IMG/VR virus record: IMGVR_UViG_3300021197_000420
Coordinates: 1 to 40,964 of that record
Origin: a virus
Reading direction: 5' to 3' (one strand)
Length of the DNA stretch: 40,964 bases
The translations under genes and the position numbers were made by a program. Shown one piece after another: positions 34,650 through 40,420 of this stretch (its first letter is position 1; the number at the start of each line of letters is the position of its first letter). A model generated the notes under the pieces. It made no database searches. It had not been told where the DNA came from and saw only the letters and a program-made list of their open reading frames with translations.

Positions 34650-36291
34650 TATTCCATCCGCCCACATCAGGGTTAACACCTTTCTCTAGCCTAGCTGTCT
34701 CAGGATTAAAGTATGTCCAACCGGCTTCTCCTGTCTGACCTGTTCTTCTTAGCTTGGGTACTCTAATGCGTGTTGAGTTCTTAGTGTAATCATCCTCTGC
34801 TAACTTATCTCTTGAGAATAGTATGTTAGTGTGACAGGCCTGAGGTATAGCACCACTACCTTTAACATCATACTCACTAATCTTATGAGGATGTGAGCCA
34901 TCATCAGGCTTCCTTGTGTGTGTACTCAGTATGACTGCACACTTAGTTTCTTTACATAGCTTTATGAATCTGTCCATGACTTCTTCAATGTTCTCATTAC
35001 TTAGGTTTTTAATTGCAGTATGTAATGGGTCTACCAATATTATACTACAACCTAATCCTTTTACAAAATATCTTATCTTAGAAAACATTTCCTCAAGGTC
35101 AATACTACCACCACCATCATTGTGTAACTGTATCTTTGTACCAAATCCTATCTCAATAGCCTTGTCCATGATGGTGTCAACATTTAGTTCTGTTGGCTTA
35201 ACAAGTTGTAAGTTCTCTGTTGTGTGTACACTTACTACTTTCCTTATCGTCTCATCAATGTTATCCTCTACCATGAAACAACCTATCTTCTCATCAGTCT
35301 CTGTGGCAAAGTGATAAATGAGTTCGTTAAGTACAGTAGTCTTACCAATGCTGGTATGTGCTATGATTGATACCAGTTCTCCCTTTGCTATACCACCTCT
35401 CATCATATGGTTTAGGTCTCCGAAAGAGTCGGGCAGTGGTACAAGTTCTGTGTTCTTGTAGTTAAGCATGGCCTCTCGCATGTCCTCAACTGTAGCAACA
35501 CCGCTAACTGTGTAATCTTTTGCATAGTTCCACCACTCATCTAAGAATTCTTTACCATCACCATGCTTAAGGTAATCGCTTGCATCCTTGTGCTTGGCTA
35601 ATGTGAGTATCTTACATTTATTCGGACCAAGTATAGGTGCTACTCTCTCTACTGCTTCTCGGCCTACCTCGTCATTATCAAAACATAATACTACAGTTTC
35701 AAATGAGTCAAGCCATTCGAGGTTAGCTTTAATATTTGCAGTAGCATGTACTCCATTGTTAATTGATACAGATGCCCACCGACTACCGCACATCTCATAT
35801 ACTGACATAGCATCCAACTCACCCTCGCATACTGTGACATACTTACCACCACCTTGAAACAAGTTCTGGCCAAATAACATATTCTTGTTAGTGGTGTCTC
35901 CCTTGCCATAGAAAGACTTACTAGCAACCACCCTTGTTTTCATACCAACCATGTTATTCTTATGATTGTAGTATGGGTAGTGATGTTTAATCACTTTGCC
36001 TTTGCCATCCTTCTCACACTTGACCTTGTATCTCTCTAAGGTTTCGGCTCTTAGCTTTCTATCATGTAGAGTATAGTAATCTCCCTTGTACTCATGCTTC
36101 CAAGAGTCATCACTTTTCTCTGTAATCTGTATAGGTTTGTTACTGTGTTCAACAAAGCCATGCTCTCCACAAGAAAAGCAATGTGTCTGTCCATCTGAGT
36201 ATACTGCTAAGTTATCTTTGCTACTGTCTTTGCCTAGCTTTGCACAACTAGGGCATTGTTCTTTCCGTATTACTTTATTATTCTTTTCCAC
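34633..36291 (-). CDS. Primase-helicase (T7 gp4-like)
   Basis: 552 residues with both activities fused. Zinc finger C13-x2-C16...C38-x2-C41 for primer recognition; TOPRIM domain with CEGELD (E156) and FDNDE (204-208); DnaB-like helicase with Walker A AHTSIGKTT (K317) and Walker B IILVDPLH (D421), then STHTRKP and KGSGAIPQACHTNILFSRD. Opens the fork and makes primers for the family A polymerase. Start is GTG after a clear AGGAG. A stable hairpin precedes the gene and may limit its expression. Confidence 0.95.
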   Translation of the reverse strand: MEKNNKVIRKEQCPSCAKLGKDSSKDNLAVYSDGQTHCFSCGEHGFVEHSNKPIQITEKSDDSWKHEYKGDYYTLHDRKLRAETLERYKVKCEKDGKGKVIKHHYPYYNHKNNMVGMKTRVVASKSFYGKGDTTNKNMLFGQNLFQGGGKYVTVCEGELDAMSVYEMCGSRWASVSINNGVHATANIKANLEWLDSFETVVLCFDNDEVGREAVERVAPILGPNKCKILTLAKHKDASDYLKHGDGKEFLDEWWNYAKDYTVSGVATVEDMREAMLNYKNTELVPLPDSFGDLNHMMRGGIAKGELVSIIAHTSIGKTTVLNELIYHFATETDEKIGCFMVEDNIDETIRKVVSVHTTENLQLVKPTELNVDTIMDKAIEIGFGTKIQLHNDGGGSIDLEEMFSKIRYFVKGLGCSIILVDPLHTAIKNLSNENIEEVMDRFIKLCKETKCAVILSTHTRKPDDGSHPHKISEYDVKGSGAIPQACHTNILFSRDKLAEDDYTKNSTRIRVPKLRRTGQTGEAGWTYFNPETARLEKGVNPDVGGWNNDADF

Positions 36292-36314
36292 TTTTCTCCT
36301 CGTTTAAATTAAAA

Positions 36315-36332
36315 GGGCAACCGAAGTTGCCC
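36315..36332 (-). terminator. Hairpin with cUUCGg loop between SSB and primase genes
   Basis: On the minus RNA GGGCAAC (36332-36326) pairs with GTTGCCC (36321-36315) across a UUCG tetraloop closed by C-G, an exceptionally stable loop, followed by UUUUAAUUU. This looks like a partial intrinsic terminator that would let SSB be made in excess over primase and polymerase. Confidence 0.75.
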
Positions 36333-36366
36333 CAATATTATAACCTAGATTAATTTAAAAGTACAA

Positions 36367-36753
36367 CTAAAATTCAGATGGGTCGTATTCTTCTACTCCA
36401 TCTGCCTTCTCATCCACCCTCACACGCTCTAAGTAAGTGTATCCATCGTAAGGTGCTTTGCCTTTCTTAACAAGCATAGTAACCTTATCTCCAAACAAAG
36501 ATAGGTGAGTAGCATCCACCTCGGCCTTGTCTGAGTTGTAAATCTTAGGCTGACCAAAGTCTACCTTACGCTTAGAAGTAATCTGAGTCTTGCCTTCATA
36601 CTCCTTAGTCACTAAGCCATTCTTCTCCGCTTCCTTGATACCTGACTTATCTAAGGATACAGTAAGTGTGTACTTACTTTGTCCTTTGAATACATCGGGC
36701 TGAGTTACTTTGTTAAACACAACTTCACCAGTCAATGATATATAATCACTCAT
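36367..36753 (-). CDS. Single-stranded DNA-binding protein (gp2.5-like)
   Basis: 128 residues: beta-rich OB-type body (SLTGEVVFNKVTQPDVFKGQ, YTLTVSLDKSG, VDFGQPKIYNSDKAEV, VTMLVKKGKAPYDGYTYLER) and an acidic tail ending EEYDPSEF. An acidic tail with C-terminal Phe is a feature of T7-type SSBs, where it contacts polymerase and helicase. It is the first gene of the replication operon. Ribosome site AGGAG (TAAGGAGATG). Family call is by form and position. Confidence 0.8.
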   Translation of the reverse strand: MSDYISLTGEVVFNKVTQPDVFKGQSKYTLTVSLDKSGIKEAEKNGLVTKEYEGKTQITSKRKVDFGQPKIYNSDKAEVDATHLSLFGDKVTMLVKKGKAPYDGYTYLERVRVDEKADGVEEYDPSEF

Positions 36754-36813
36754 TTCTACATCTCCTTATAGTTAACATTTAATTTTACATCTAGCAGTAT
36801 TCTAAGTAATACT

Positions 36814-36863
36814 ACTAAAAGTGTAGTAGAAAAAATGGAAGTAAAAACTACTACACTCTTAGT
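36814..36863. repeat. Long inverted repeat upstream of the SSB gene
   Basis: Arms of 16 bp (36814-36829, ACTAAAAGTGTAGTAG; 36848-36863, CTACTACACTCTTAGT) match at 15 positions, separated by an 18-nt A/T-rich spacer. The one mismatch becomes a G-U pair on the minus transcript. Outer TATTCTAAGTAATACT and AATACTAAGTAAGTAAC extend the symmetry with breaks. It lies between the promoter and the SSB gene, so would be in the mRNA leader as well as in DNA. Candidate operator, origin component or leader hairpin. Confidence 0.8.
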
Positions 36864-36888
36864 AATACTAAGTAAGTAACATTGATTA

Positions 36889-36929
36889 AAAGTTATTTAT
36901 TTATATAAACAATAAACTGGTTCAATGTA
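36889..36929 (-). repeat. Second copy of the three-block element
   Basis: Reads on the minus strand TACATTGAACCA, then ATTGTTTATATAAAT, then AATAACTTT, the same order as at 187-234 on the plus strand, with 4 instead of 6 bp and 1 instead of 6 bp spacers. A preceding ATTCTAAGAA (36935-36944) also has a counterpart there. It lies downstream of the predicted promoter start. Confidence 0.78.
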
Positions 36930-36950
36930 TTTCTTTCTTAGAATGGTAGT

Positions 36951-36979
36951 ATTGTATCATAGATTTTATACTTTGTAAA
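36951..36979 (-). promoter_or_regulatory. Sigma70-type promoter of the replication operon
   Basis: On the minus strand TTTACA (36979-36974), 17-bp spacer, TACAAT (36956-36951). Near-consensus. The transcript would start near 36944 and have a leader of about 190 nt containing the three-block element and the long inverted repeat before the SSB gene. Confidence 0.72.
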
Positions 36980-36991
36980 GCAATCGTACAT

Positions 36992-37020
36992 AAAAAAAGG
37001 TAGACATTTCTGCCTACCTT
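36992..37020 (-). terminator. Intrinsic terminator after the zinc-ribbon gene
   Basis: On the minus RNA AAGGUAGGCA pairs with UGUCUACCUU around a GAAA tetraloop (37020-36997, one G-U), followed by seven U. This is an almost ideal intrinsic terminator. It isolates the single-gene unit upstream from the replication operon, which has its own promoter immediately after. Confidence 0.9.
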
Positions 37021-37026
37021 CTTAGG

Positions 37027-37224
37027 TTACTTGGCTCTACAAGTATGTGTACTACCATTCTTGTTTCCTGCATGGTAAGAACCACATGCCCTGCACTTGT
37101 GTAGCTCCCTTCCATTGGCATACCTTTTTATTAATCCAAACTTAGGTTTACCATTATTAAAGAAACCATCTTCATTAGCAATCTTATTAAGAACATTGCT
37201 TAGCTCTAGTTCAATGTTAGTCAT
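37027..37224 (-). CDS. Small zinc-ribbon-like protein
   Basis: 65 residues: helical start (MTNIELELSNVLNKIANEDG) then a basic part with CRACGSYHAGNKNGSTHTC, which gives C-x2-C...H-x-C, likely one zinc. The gene has its own promoter upstream and terminator downstream, so it is transcribed alone, unusual in this genome. Leader ribosome site ATGGAG. A host-takeover or transcription-control factor is plausible; no family match claimed. Confidence 0.75.
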   Translation of the reverse strand: MTNIELELSNVLNKIANEDGFFNNGKPKFGLIKRYANGRELHKCRACGSYHAGNKNGSTHTCRAK

Positions 37225-37308
37225 TGTAACTCCATTTTAATTAAAAGAATGTACCACATTAGATTGTTAAAGAGCCTCGACCTTCTGGCAGTGACGAGTA
37301 GAAATTAC

Positions 37309-37337
37309 ATCATACCATTAAAACTTGCTCTTGTCAA
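37309..37337 (-). promoter_or_regulatory. Sigma70-type promoter for the zinc-ribbon gene
   Basis: On the minus strand TTGACA (37337-37332), 17-bp spacer, TATGAT (37314-37309): nearly perfect consensus. Start near 37302, leader about 80 nt. A Fur-box-like palindrome lies about 46 bp upstream of the -35. Confidence 0.82.
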
Positions 37338-37382
37338 ATTTATTTTGAAAAGCCTATTGTGTAGGGGCTTGGAGATTAAAGC

Positions 37383-37406
37383 TGAATGATTATCATTCGC
37401 ATTTAG
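37383..37406. promoter_or_regulatory. Fur-box-like operator, copy 1
   Basis: Contains GAATGATTATCATTC, a perfect 7-1-7 palindrome whose central 13 bases equal the centre of the Fur 19-mer consensus, followed by GCATTTAG. A second copy (40699-40722) differs at one of 24 positions, the central base. Located upstream of the promoter at 37309-37337. Confidence 0.72.
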
Positions 37407-37410
37407 ACAT

Positions 37411-37433
37411 AAAAAAGGGGGAATCGAACCCCC
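37411..37433 (-). terminator. Terminator ending the small-gene operon
   Basis: The T-arm-like hairpin of unit 2 (five G-C pairs, 7-nt loop) is followed by six U, which makes it an intrinsic terminator for the operon that begins near 40750. The same sequence thus serves as T-arm mimic and terminator. Confidence 0.85.
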
Positions 37434-37499
37434 CATGAGAAATTCTCCTCATGCACCATGTAGAGGGATTTGAACCCCCGTTAGGATATTCACCCTAAC
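37417..37499 (-). ncRNA. Two tandem 37-nt tRNA-like hairpin units
   Basis: On the minus strand each unit is a 6-bp hairpin with an 8-nt loop directly joined to a T-arm-like hairpin (5-bp stem, 7-nt loop). Unit 1 (37499-37463): GTTAGG/CCTAAC, loop GTGAATAT, then GGGGG-TTCAAAT-CCCTC. Unit 2 (37453-37417): CATGAG/CTCATG, loop GAGAATTT, then GGGGG-TTCGATT-CCCCC. Loops are alike (6 of 8 and 5 of 7) while the 6-bp stems differ yet pair fully. Spacer 9 nt. There is no D-arm or acceptor, so these are not complete tRNAs. The first unit overlaps the stop of the preceding gene. Confidence 0.7.
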
Positions 37500-37734
37500 T
37501 CCCTTTTAAATCCTTGTGCCTTTGTACTAAGTAGCCTAGCTTGTGCATCATACCAAACAAGGAGTCCTCGTCAGCCTCGCTTAAAGCTACCTTCAAGGCC
37601 TGTTCTCTCTGTTCCCTTTCAAACTCCTCGGTTTCTAGGTATTCGTCTACAAAATCCATGCTCTCGACCTCACCAGCCTCGTTAACATAGCCCTTATCTT
37701 CACACCAACTAATATATCTTTTAATTCCACTCAT
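37495..37734 (-). CDS. Small acidic protein
   Basis: 79 residues: SGIKRYISWCEDKGYVNEAG, then an acidic helical stretch (FVDEYLETEEFEREQREQAL) and SLFGMMHKLGYLVQRHKDLK. Last gene of the early operon; the stop lies in the first tRNA-like hairpin. Start overlaps the upstream stop. No family recognised. Confidence 0.78.
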   Translation of the reverse strand: MSGIKRYISWCEDKGYVNEAGEVESMDFVDEYLETEEFEREQREQALKVALSEADEDSLFGMMHKLGYLVQRHKDLKGS

Positions 37735-38021
37735 TATGACTCCTCTACTGCTTCGGGATGATTACTAAGAACATAATCACCATAATAATACCCACCATCT
37801 TTACCTTTCTTACGTTTAAAGTTTAGATAGTCTGCCATTCTCCACTCAAGAGTTTCTAGTTTACCTAAATCTTCTAAGTAAATTGTGTGACACTCATGCA
37901 TCATACTAACCATATTCTTTAAATCTTGACTGCCTTTCAGCAATCTTCTATAGTTATCCATTGGCATTATTAATTTAACTTTATCGTTTTTTAAATATGT
38001 AACTTTAGTTTCGTTTCTCAT
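37734..38021 (-). CDS. Small hypothetical protein
   Basis: 95 residues starting MRNETKVTYLKNDKVKLIMP. This ATG is preferred over one 33 bp upstream because AGGGAG precedes it and the gap to the upstream gene is then 16 bp rather than an overlap. Contains DNYRRLLKGSQDLKNMVSMM and a Tyr-rich end (KDGGYYYGDYVLSNHPEA). Helical core, no family recognised. Confidence 0.75.
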   Translation of the reverse strand: MRNETKVTYLKNDKVKLIMPMDNYRRLLKGSQDLKNMVSMMHECHTIYLEDLGKLETLEWRMADYLNFKRKKGKDGGYYYGDYVLSNHPEAVEES

Positions 38022-38037
38022 GTTGTTTCTCCCTATT

Positions 38038-38235
38038 TTAAAATTGAGGCTCAAACTCTATGCCTCTATCCACTAAAGACTTGAAATGCTCCGCCTTACC
38101 CTTGTAAAACAAAGCATCACTAAGTCTATCCTCGAAGTCAGCATCTAAGTATAAGTTATGCAATCTCTTGTACTCGACTGCACAGTCTAATAACTTATGC
38201 TCAACTTCCCAATTTCTACCTGTCATATCACTCAT
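38038..38235 (-). CDS. Small hypothetical protein
   Basis: 65 residues: SDMTGRNWEVEHKLLDCAVE, YKRLHNLYLDADFEDRLSDA, FYKGKAEHFKSLVDRGIEFE. Predicted all-helical, acidic and basic patches. Overlaps the upstream coiled-coil gene by 8 bp. No family recognised. Confidence 0.75.
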   Translation of the reverse strand: MSDMTGRNWEVEHKLLDCAVEYKRLHNLYLDADFEDRLSDALFYKGKAEHFKSLVDRGIEFEPQF

Positions 38236-38455
38236 TGAGTCTATTATACATCAAATCAAACTCAACATCTTCTCTTGATGGTGTGTTACCACCAAGATAT
38301 TTCTTGAGTATTGCCTCAGTATCTTCTTCAATGAGCCTAATCTTTTCTATGCGGTCATCAATCTCTTGTCTGAGTTTCTTCTTGACCTTGTTCTTTCTAG
38401 TCAGTTCTTTCTCAAGTTCTTTGAGCCACTCATTACTCTCTGTTGCACCTTTCAT
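38228..38455 (-). CDS. Small coiled-coil protein
   Basis: 75 residues, mostly one charged coiled coil (WLKELEKELTRKNKVKKKLR, then QEIDDRIEKIRLIEEDTEAI), ending EDVEFDLMYNRLNE. Overlaps its neighbours by ATGA-type junctions. Possibly an oligomer or partner of the next coiled-coil gene. No family recognised. Confidence 0.76.
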   Translation of the reverse strand: MKGATESNEWLKELEKELTRKNKVKKKLRQEIDDRIEKIRLIEEDTEAILKKYLGGNTPSREDVEFDLMYNRLNE

Positions 38456-38685
38456 GTGTACTCCTTGTCTATGAAATCACTACGACTCATACCTTTGTCA
38501 GCGTACTCATCCTCAACCAAGTGAGCATCATTATCAGTATGCCAAGCTAATTTCTGCTCAAGCTCACTAATATCTGCCCAAAGACTTTTAATCTCTAGCT
38601 TGAGTGCATCATTTTCTTTCTTGAGAGTTCTATTAATTCTCAAGGCCTCATCATTGAAGTGCTTATTGTTATTTGGATTGCTCAT
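38452..38685 (-). CDS. Small coiled-coil protein
   Basis: 77 residues: FNDEALRINRTLKKENDALK and LEIKSLWADISELEQKLAWH form a heptad-like coiled coil; the end (VEDEYADKGMSRSDFIDKEY) is acidic. Fused by ATGA overlaps to the genes on either side. Two adjacent coiled-coil proteins suggest a complex. No family recognised. Confidence 0.76.
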   Translation of the reverse strand: MSNPNNNKHFNDEALRINRTLKKENDALKLEIKSLWADISELEQKLAWHTDNDAHLVEDEYADKGMSRSDFIDKEYT

Positions 38686-38933
38686 GATGATAATGCCCCC
38701 CTTTTTATGTCATACTCTACATCTCTAATAATTATCTCGGCCATCTCATTATCAAATAAGTATTCATTCCTATCTGCTCTTGCACAAGCCTCATTCCATA
38801 CATCTATAGTAAGGTTAGGCATTGGACAAAGCTCATCACCATTTAAATCTTCAATGGCTTTCCAACCAATCATTATATGGTCATCTAACTTATTATATTT
38901 AGTTAGGTATTCTATTGCTTCTTTTACTTGCAT
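38682..38933 (-). CDS. Small hypothetical protein
   Basis: 83 residues: MQVKEAIEYLTKYNKLDDHI, MIGWKAIEDLNGDELCPMPN, TIDVWNEACARADRNEYLFD, AEIIIRDVEYDIKRGA. Mixed alpha/beta, one or two Cys. Ribosome site ATGGAGAAG. First gene after a ~340-bp gap. No family recognised. Confidence 0.76.
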   Translation of the reverse strand: MQVKEAIEYLTKYNKLDDHIMIGWKAIEDLNGDELCPMPNLTIDVWNEACARADRNEYLFDNEMAEIIIRDVEYDIKRGALSS

Positions 38934-39275
38934 TACTTCTCCATTTCTTAGTTAATAGGAGTATAGACTATCGCCCTCATGAGTTAATAGCAATAGCCTA
39001 TATTTCTAACAACTAATTTATACTTACTTCGGTTATGTAACTTGATTTGGTTCGCATACTTGTGTACTGCCTTTTATAACCTCATCCCTTTTAATTTTTC
39101 TGCCTAGTATAAACAAGTGAGCAGTTTTATGTCATGCTCAGGACTCCTCTCTAGATTTTCAGGACTTCCACCAATTGGCACTAGATACCTGTGAGATGTA
39201 GCTGAAGGGGTATACATTCATGCTACAAATTTGGGAGCAGTTTAGTAAGTCATGCTCAGGACTCGGAGATTATCT
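38934..39275. repeat. Gene-poor gap with repeated motifs
   Basis: No convincing gene in ~340 bp. It holds (a) an imperfect 28-30-bp direct repeat, GAGCAGTTTTA...GTCATGCTCAGGACTC at 39119-39146 and 39235-39264, which on the minus strand can form GAGC/GCTC stems; (b) AGTTAATAG repeated at 38950-38958 and 38982-38990, upstream of the gene at 38682-38933; (c) a near-palindromic TATAGACTAT. A tiny frame MRTKSSYITEVSIN is not convincing. Reads as a control region within the early operon. Confidence 0.6.
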
Positions 39276-39431
39276 CTATAGGCTATTAAACCATGTATCG
39301 AAGGTTAAGTCAAGCCAATTATGTGAATTATTAAGGCTGATAATCACTTGTACTTGCCATAATAATATACTTGTATTAATTATAACACCGATTGCACCTA
39401 ATGTCATAAGTATTTTATAAAGTGTTTTCAT
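39276..39431 (-). CDS. Small membrane protein (51 aa)
   Basis: 51 residues: MKTLYKILMTLGAIGVIINT and SILLWQVQVIISLNNSHNWL, one or two membrane stretches, then DLTFDTWFNSL. Start fused to the preceding stop (ATGA). Part of a three-gene coupled run, which supports that it is translated. Function unknown; may act on the host envelope early in infection. Confidence 0.68.
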   Translation of the reverse strand: MKTLYKILMTLGAIGVIINTSILLWQVQVIISLNNSHNWLDLTFDTWFNSL

Positions 39432-39544
39432 TCTTGTAATTCCTTGTCTATTTTATTGTTAATCTCTTTTGCATAGTCCTGAGTTACTACAACACAACAC
39501 AGGCCTATAATAACCAGTAAAGCAATGAATATATCCAATAACAT
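39428..39544 (-). CDS. Micro membrane protein (38 aa)
   Basis: 38 residues: MLLDIFIALLVIIGLCCVVV forms one membrane helix, followed by a short charged tail (TQDYAKEINNKIDKELQE). Start is fused to the preceding stop (TAATG), stop to the next start (ATGA). Size and shape recall small phage membrane regulators and anti-holin-like or superinfection-exclusion peptides, but nothing in the sequence decides this. Confidence 0.68.
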   Translation of the reverse strand: MLLDIFIALLVIIGLCCVVVTQDYAKEINNKIDKELQE

Positions 39545-39738
39545 TATTTACCCCCTGATTTGGCCAATGTACTGCTTTTAATCCAACCTAAAGGAATATT
39601 ACAATTATCTCTAACTATTGCCATTGCTTCATAATCATTTTTAGCATTAATAAATTTAATTGATACGCCTAAGTTTTCGCTTAGGTTATCAAGTTCTTGA
39701 TAGTGTACTATCTTATAAGTATTAAGTATCTTTTCCAT
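39544..39738 (-). CDS. Small hypothetical protein
   Basis: 64 residues: MEKILNTYKIVHYQELDNLS, ENLGVSIKFINAKNDYEAMA, IVRDNCNIPLGWIKSSTLAK. Compact alpha/beta. Ribosome site AAGGAG, 8 bp before the ATG. Lies 5 bp after the Gp88-like gene and is coupled to two micro membrane proteins. No family recognised. Confidence 0.76.
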   Translation of the reverse strand: MEKILNTYKIVHYQELDNLSENLGVSIKFINAKNDYEAMAIVRDNCNIPLGWIKSSTLAKSGGK

Positions 39739-39743
39739 TTGTT

Positions 39744-40358
39744 TTATCTCCTTTTTACCTTTTCAATTATAACTGTATTTTCGTTGTGTCTATAACATGC
39801 CATACAATCTACACATTTTTGGCCTGTGCAATGCACTTGGCCTTCCTTAACACTATCATCATATGAAGCATTAAAAACCTTGTGAAAGCCTTCTGGGGGC
39901 TTTTCTATTATTCTATTGGTTTTTGGATTAGAATAAATAAAAATGATGTTTTTGGGTGCTTCTTGGACTTCTAAGAATTGTTTTACTAAGTTGCTTCTCT
40001 TAGTCCATAAAGCAAAATGAGTATCAGGGTTCAATTTAGCTATGTTAATAAAATTAATTAAATGCTCGTAGTTGATTAGCTCCCCATGTGCATGAAATCG
40101 GAAAGTATGAGCGTTTATCGAGGGTAAATTATCAAGCGGTATAATACTTTCTAAGGCCTTTGAATTCTTCTCCCATGATGGAGCGCAATTCTTCCTTGAA
40201 CCTTCTAACATTGAAGCACTATAACAAACCTTGCATATTGTGTCTGTGCTTCTCATTTTTGTACAATATTCATTTGTCAAGGTGTTGGTATTCAGGGCGG
40301 GTATTCCTTTCAATTTACCCGTCATTTTTGACTCTGTGAGCCTGTTTAAGTATTCCAT
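39744..40358 (-). CDS. Cys-rich Gp88-like (radical-SAM-fold-like) protein
   Basis: 204 residues. Cysteines at EYC (32), TICKVCYSAS (42 and 45), KNC (58), then VHCTGQKCVDCMACYRH near the end (C-x4-C-x2-C-x2-C). Between them FRFHAHGELINYEHLINFIN, DTHFALWTKRSNLVKQFLE and IIFIYSNPKTN look like strands and helices of a barrel. The layout matches the phage Gp88 family, whose barrel and cysteine clusters recall radical-SAM enzymes, though the canonical C-x3-C-x2-C is not present (C-x9-C-x2-C). Likely binds Fe-S or zinc; function unknown. Second gene of the early operon, ribosome site ATGGAG. Confidence 0.7.
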   Translation of the reverse strand: MEYLNRLTESKMTGKLKGIPALNTNTLTNEYCTKMRSTDTICKVCYSASMLEGSRKNCAPSWEKNSKALESIIPLDNLPSINAHTFRFHAHGELINYEHLINFINIAKLNPDTHFALWTKRSNLVKQFLEVQEAPKNIIFIYSNPKTNRIIEKPPEGFHKVFNASYDDSVKEGQVHCTGQKCVDCMACYRHNENTVIIEKVKRR

Positions 40359-40391
40359 TTTCTTTATATCTCCATTTTATAATAAAGGGTA

Positions 40392-40414
40392 AAGGCTCTC
40401 ATACTGAAAGCCCT
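40392..40414 (-). terminator. Hairpin between the first two early genes
   Basis: On the minus RNA AGGGCUUUC pairs with GAGAGCCUU (two G-U) around AGUAU, followed by UUACCCUUU. The U-run is interrupted, so partial termination or attenuation of read-through into the Gp88-like gene is likelier than full stop. Confidence 0.5.
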
Positions 40415-40420
40415 TAGCTT

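Noticed and set aside
34650-34679. Ten-codon upstream extension of the DNA polymerase
   Set aside because: It would overlap further into the primase gene and precedes the family's usual short start before the D-x-E exonuclease motif; the ATG at 34649 is more sensible.
37417-37499. A tRNA or tmRNA gene on the minus strand
   Set aside because: T-arm-like hairpins are present but no D-arm, no matching 5' acceptor strand and no CCA end can be found; the two T-arms are only 46 nt apart.
37417-37499. Phage attachment site (attP) in a tRNA 3' end
   Set aside because: No integrase, excisionase or repressor gene was recognised anywhere in the window, and the sequence serves as a terminator.
39220-39420. 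Plus-strand 66-codon frame
   Set aside because: No ribosome site, opposite strand to all neighbours, and antisense to the coupled micro membrane gene at 39276-39431.
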